Positions 36,379-37,249 of a stretch of 37,249 nt of DNA are shown here, one piece after another. Origin of the DNA: an uncultured Lewinella sp. (GTDB taxonomy: Bacteria; Bacteroidota; Bacteroidia; Chitinophagales; Saprospiraceae); the NCBI GenBank assembly GCA_937873655.1, contig CALMYQ010000229.1, positions 1 through 37,249 on the forward strand, read 5' to 3'. The translations under genes and the position numbers were made by a program. Each line of letters opens with the position of its first letter. Position 1 is the first letter of the stretch. The notes under the pieces were generated by a model, which saw only the letters and a list, made by a program, of their open reading frames with translations, ran no database searches and was not told the origin of the DNA.

Positions 36379-36987
36379 TTACACCATCTCCGGCCCATCG
36401 TTTTGCTCGGAAAGCAGCCGGTACAATTCCATTCCTTTATTAAAGAACCGGTAGATCTGGCCGGAGGACAGCAGTTGCTCGTCCTTGTAGAAGATCATGT
36501 AATAATTGACCCCTTCGAGGTACCAGTCCTTGTTGACGGTGAAGAAGTGCAGGACCCGGTTGTCCATCATATCCCGTACGGCTTCCTTGTCTTTTCCTTT
36601 GAGGTAGTATTGGTTGGAGAATTCGGGGAAGGAATCGAAATCGATGTCTTCGATGCCGAGCCAGGCGCCGATCCTGTGAAAGAAATTTTCGGGTTTCATC
36701 CAGAATTCGGGCAGGGCCAGTTTCTTGGATTCCACGAAAAAGACGGTTTGTTTGTAGGTGTGGGAGGTTTTGCCCGTACTGATAGTGTATTGATAATCAA
36801 AGATGTGGAGGTCCATTTCCAGGAGGCCGTCCTTTTTCTGGAGCAGGTGGCTCATCCGGCGGCGGCCGCCTTTGCGAAAGAGTTTGAAATCCCGCAACAA
36901 CCGGAGCAACCCCCATTCGTCTTTCGGGAAGTAGGTCAGGTTGAGTTCGTATGCAGCGCGCTGCATTTCGGTTTGCCGGTCAGCCAT
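36379..36987 (-). CDS. Uncharacterised protein
   Basis: This 202-residue soluble protein has no signal peptide or membrane segment. The N-terminal third is basic and helical (FKLFRKGGRRRMSHLLQKK). The centre is a beta-rich block with DLHIFDYQYTISTGKTSHTY followed by KQTVFFVES and LALPEFWMKPENFF. Then come a helix and DIDFDSFPEFSNQYYLKGKD, ending in a Tyr-rich part. The order 'S-T-G-K-T-S-H-T-Y-x-Q-T-V-F-F' then 'L-P-x-F-x-x-x-P-E' then 'I-D-F-x-x-x-P-x-F-S' is a recurring pattern in an uncharacterised family I have met in several phyla, so this is a real gene, but I cannot name a function. Its upstream region is a 7-base tandem repeat, which may hold or shape its promoter. Confidence 0.75.
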   Translation of the reverse strand: MADRQTEMQRAAYELNLTYFPKDEWGLLRLLRDFKLFRKGGRRRMSHLLQKKDGLLEMDLHIFDYQYTISTGKTSHTYKQTVFFVESKKLALPEFWMKPENFFHRIGAWLGIEDIDFDSFPEFSNQYYLKGKDKEAVRDMMDNRVLHFFTVNKDWYLEGVNYYMIFYKDEQLLSSGQIYRFFNKGMELYRLLSEQNDGPEMV

Positions 36988-36993
36988 GTTGGT

Positions 36994-37104
36994 AATCAGT
37001 TGTCTGTTGTCAGTGGTCAGTTGTCAGTTGTCAGTCGTCAGTTGTCAGTCGTAAGTTGTCAGTTGTCAGTTGTCAGTTGTCAGTTGTCAGTGGTCAGTGG
37101 TCAG
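36994..37104. repeat. Heptanucleotide tandem repeat TGTCAGT
   Basis: About fourteen units of 7 bases (TGTCAGT with CGTCAGT, GGTCAGT and CGTAAGT variants) run from 36994 to 37104, ending seven bases from the start codon of the minus-strand gene at 36987. Unit length is strict apart from the left end. No spacers are present, so it is not a CRISPR array. Heptanucleotide tandem repeats are known in cyanobacterial intergenic DNA (STRR sequences). Confidence 0.9.
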
Positions 37105-37202
37105 GGGGGAGTAAATATAGGGGAATTATTTGGGTTGCGGGATTTTTGGGGATCGTCCATCACCGTAAAAACACAAAGACAAGGTCCATCGGGCCGGCAT
37201 GG

Positions 37203-37249
37203 CTACAGGGCCTTCAACGCCTCCGGCATGGGGGGCAAATCGCGGAAAA
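37203..37249 (-). CDS. Possible C-terminal end of a gene running out of the window
   Basis: On the minus strand the last 14 codons read FRDLPPMPEALKAL and end with TAG at 37205-37203. The composition is that of a normal protein tail and codon use fits the neighbours. Only 47 bases are visible, so this may be chance. It lies upstream of the uncharacterised minus-strand gene. Confidence 0.3.
   Translation of the reverse strand, partial: FRDLPPMPEALKAL

Noticed and set aside
36994..37104. CRISPR-like look of the TGTCAGT array
   Set aside because: Units are 7 bases with no spacers and no cas genes nearby.

Overview
The window is a stretch of Bacteroidota chromosome. The evidence is the promoter type (a -7 element TAnnTTTG with TTG about 17-23 nt upstream, found at several gene starts), the general lack of Shine-Dalgarno sequences, a TonB-dependent receptor with a carboxypeptidase-like N-terminal domain, a secreted protein with a type IX secretion C-terminal domain, a PorV/PorQ-family protein, and the gene order tRNA-Thr/Tyr/Gly/Thr-tuf-tRNA-Trp-secE-nusG-rplKAJL-rpoBC. 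A moderately GC-rich member such as the Saprospiria is my inference and is not proven by the sequence.

Left part (1-3450). The first 450 bases hold no protein gene. They carry two good promoters and a boxA-like element on the minus strand, which looks like the leader of a stable-RNA operon lying to the left of the window. Then come two small membrane proteins of unknown function, a lipoprotein-type serine hydrolase (beta-lactamase class C fold) and a both-ends-truncated Uma2-type nuclease remnant.

Minus-strand block (3440-15313). Reading right to left: a large TonB-dependent receptor, a 1344-residue secreted protein with a T9SS-like tail and a PorV/PorQ-like outer-membrane protein form one outer-membrane locus. 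Next is a greA-HIT-mnmG operon. Its promoter precedes a terminator-like hairpin in the greA leader.

Central block (15739-29498, plus strand). This is the translation/transcription super-operon: four tRNAs, EF-Tu, tRNA-Trp, SecE, NusG, ribosomal proteins L11, L1, L10 and L7/L12, then RpoB and RpoC, closed by a strong intrinsic terminator. A strong promoter lies about 100 bases before the first tRNA. Hairpins lie before rplL and between rplL and rpoB.

Right part (29507-37249). It holds a DUF2064-type transferase, two small secreted proteins, a histidine kinase/response regulator operon, a divergently transcribed cysteine-rich secreted protein with its own promoter and terminator, an NhaC-type Na+/H+ antiporter, a 41-residue membrane protein, and an uncharacterised minus-strand protein. 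The spacers here are full of short tandem repeats (8-mers, a 9-mer, a 7-mer) and hairpin clusters.

No CRISPR array, insertion sequence or prophage was seen. The items most worth following up are the greA leader hairpin, the stable-RNA leader at the left edge, the cysteine-rich kinase/secreted-protein pair, and the family of short intergenic tandem repeats.
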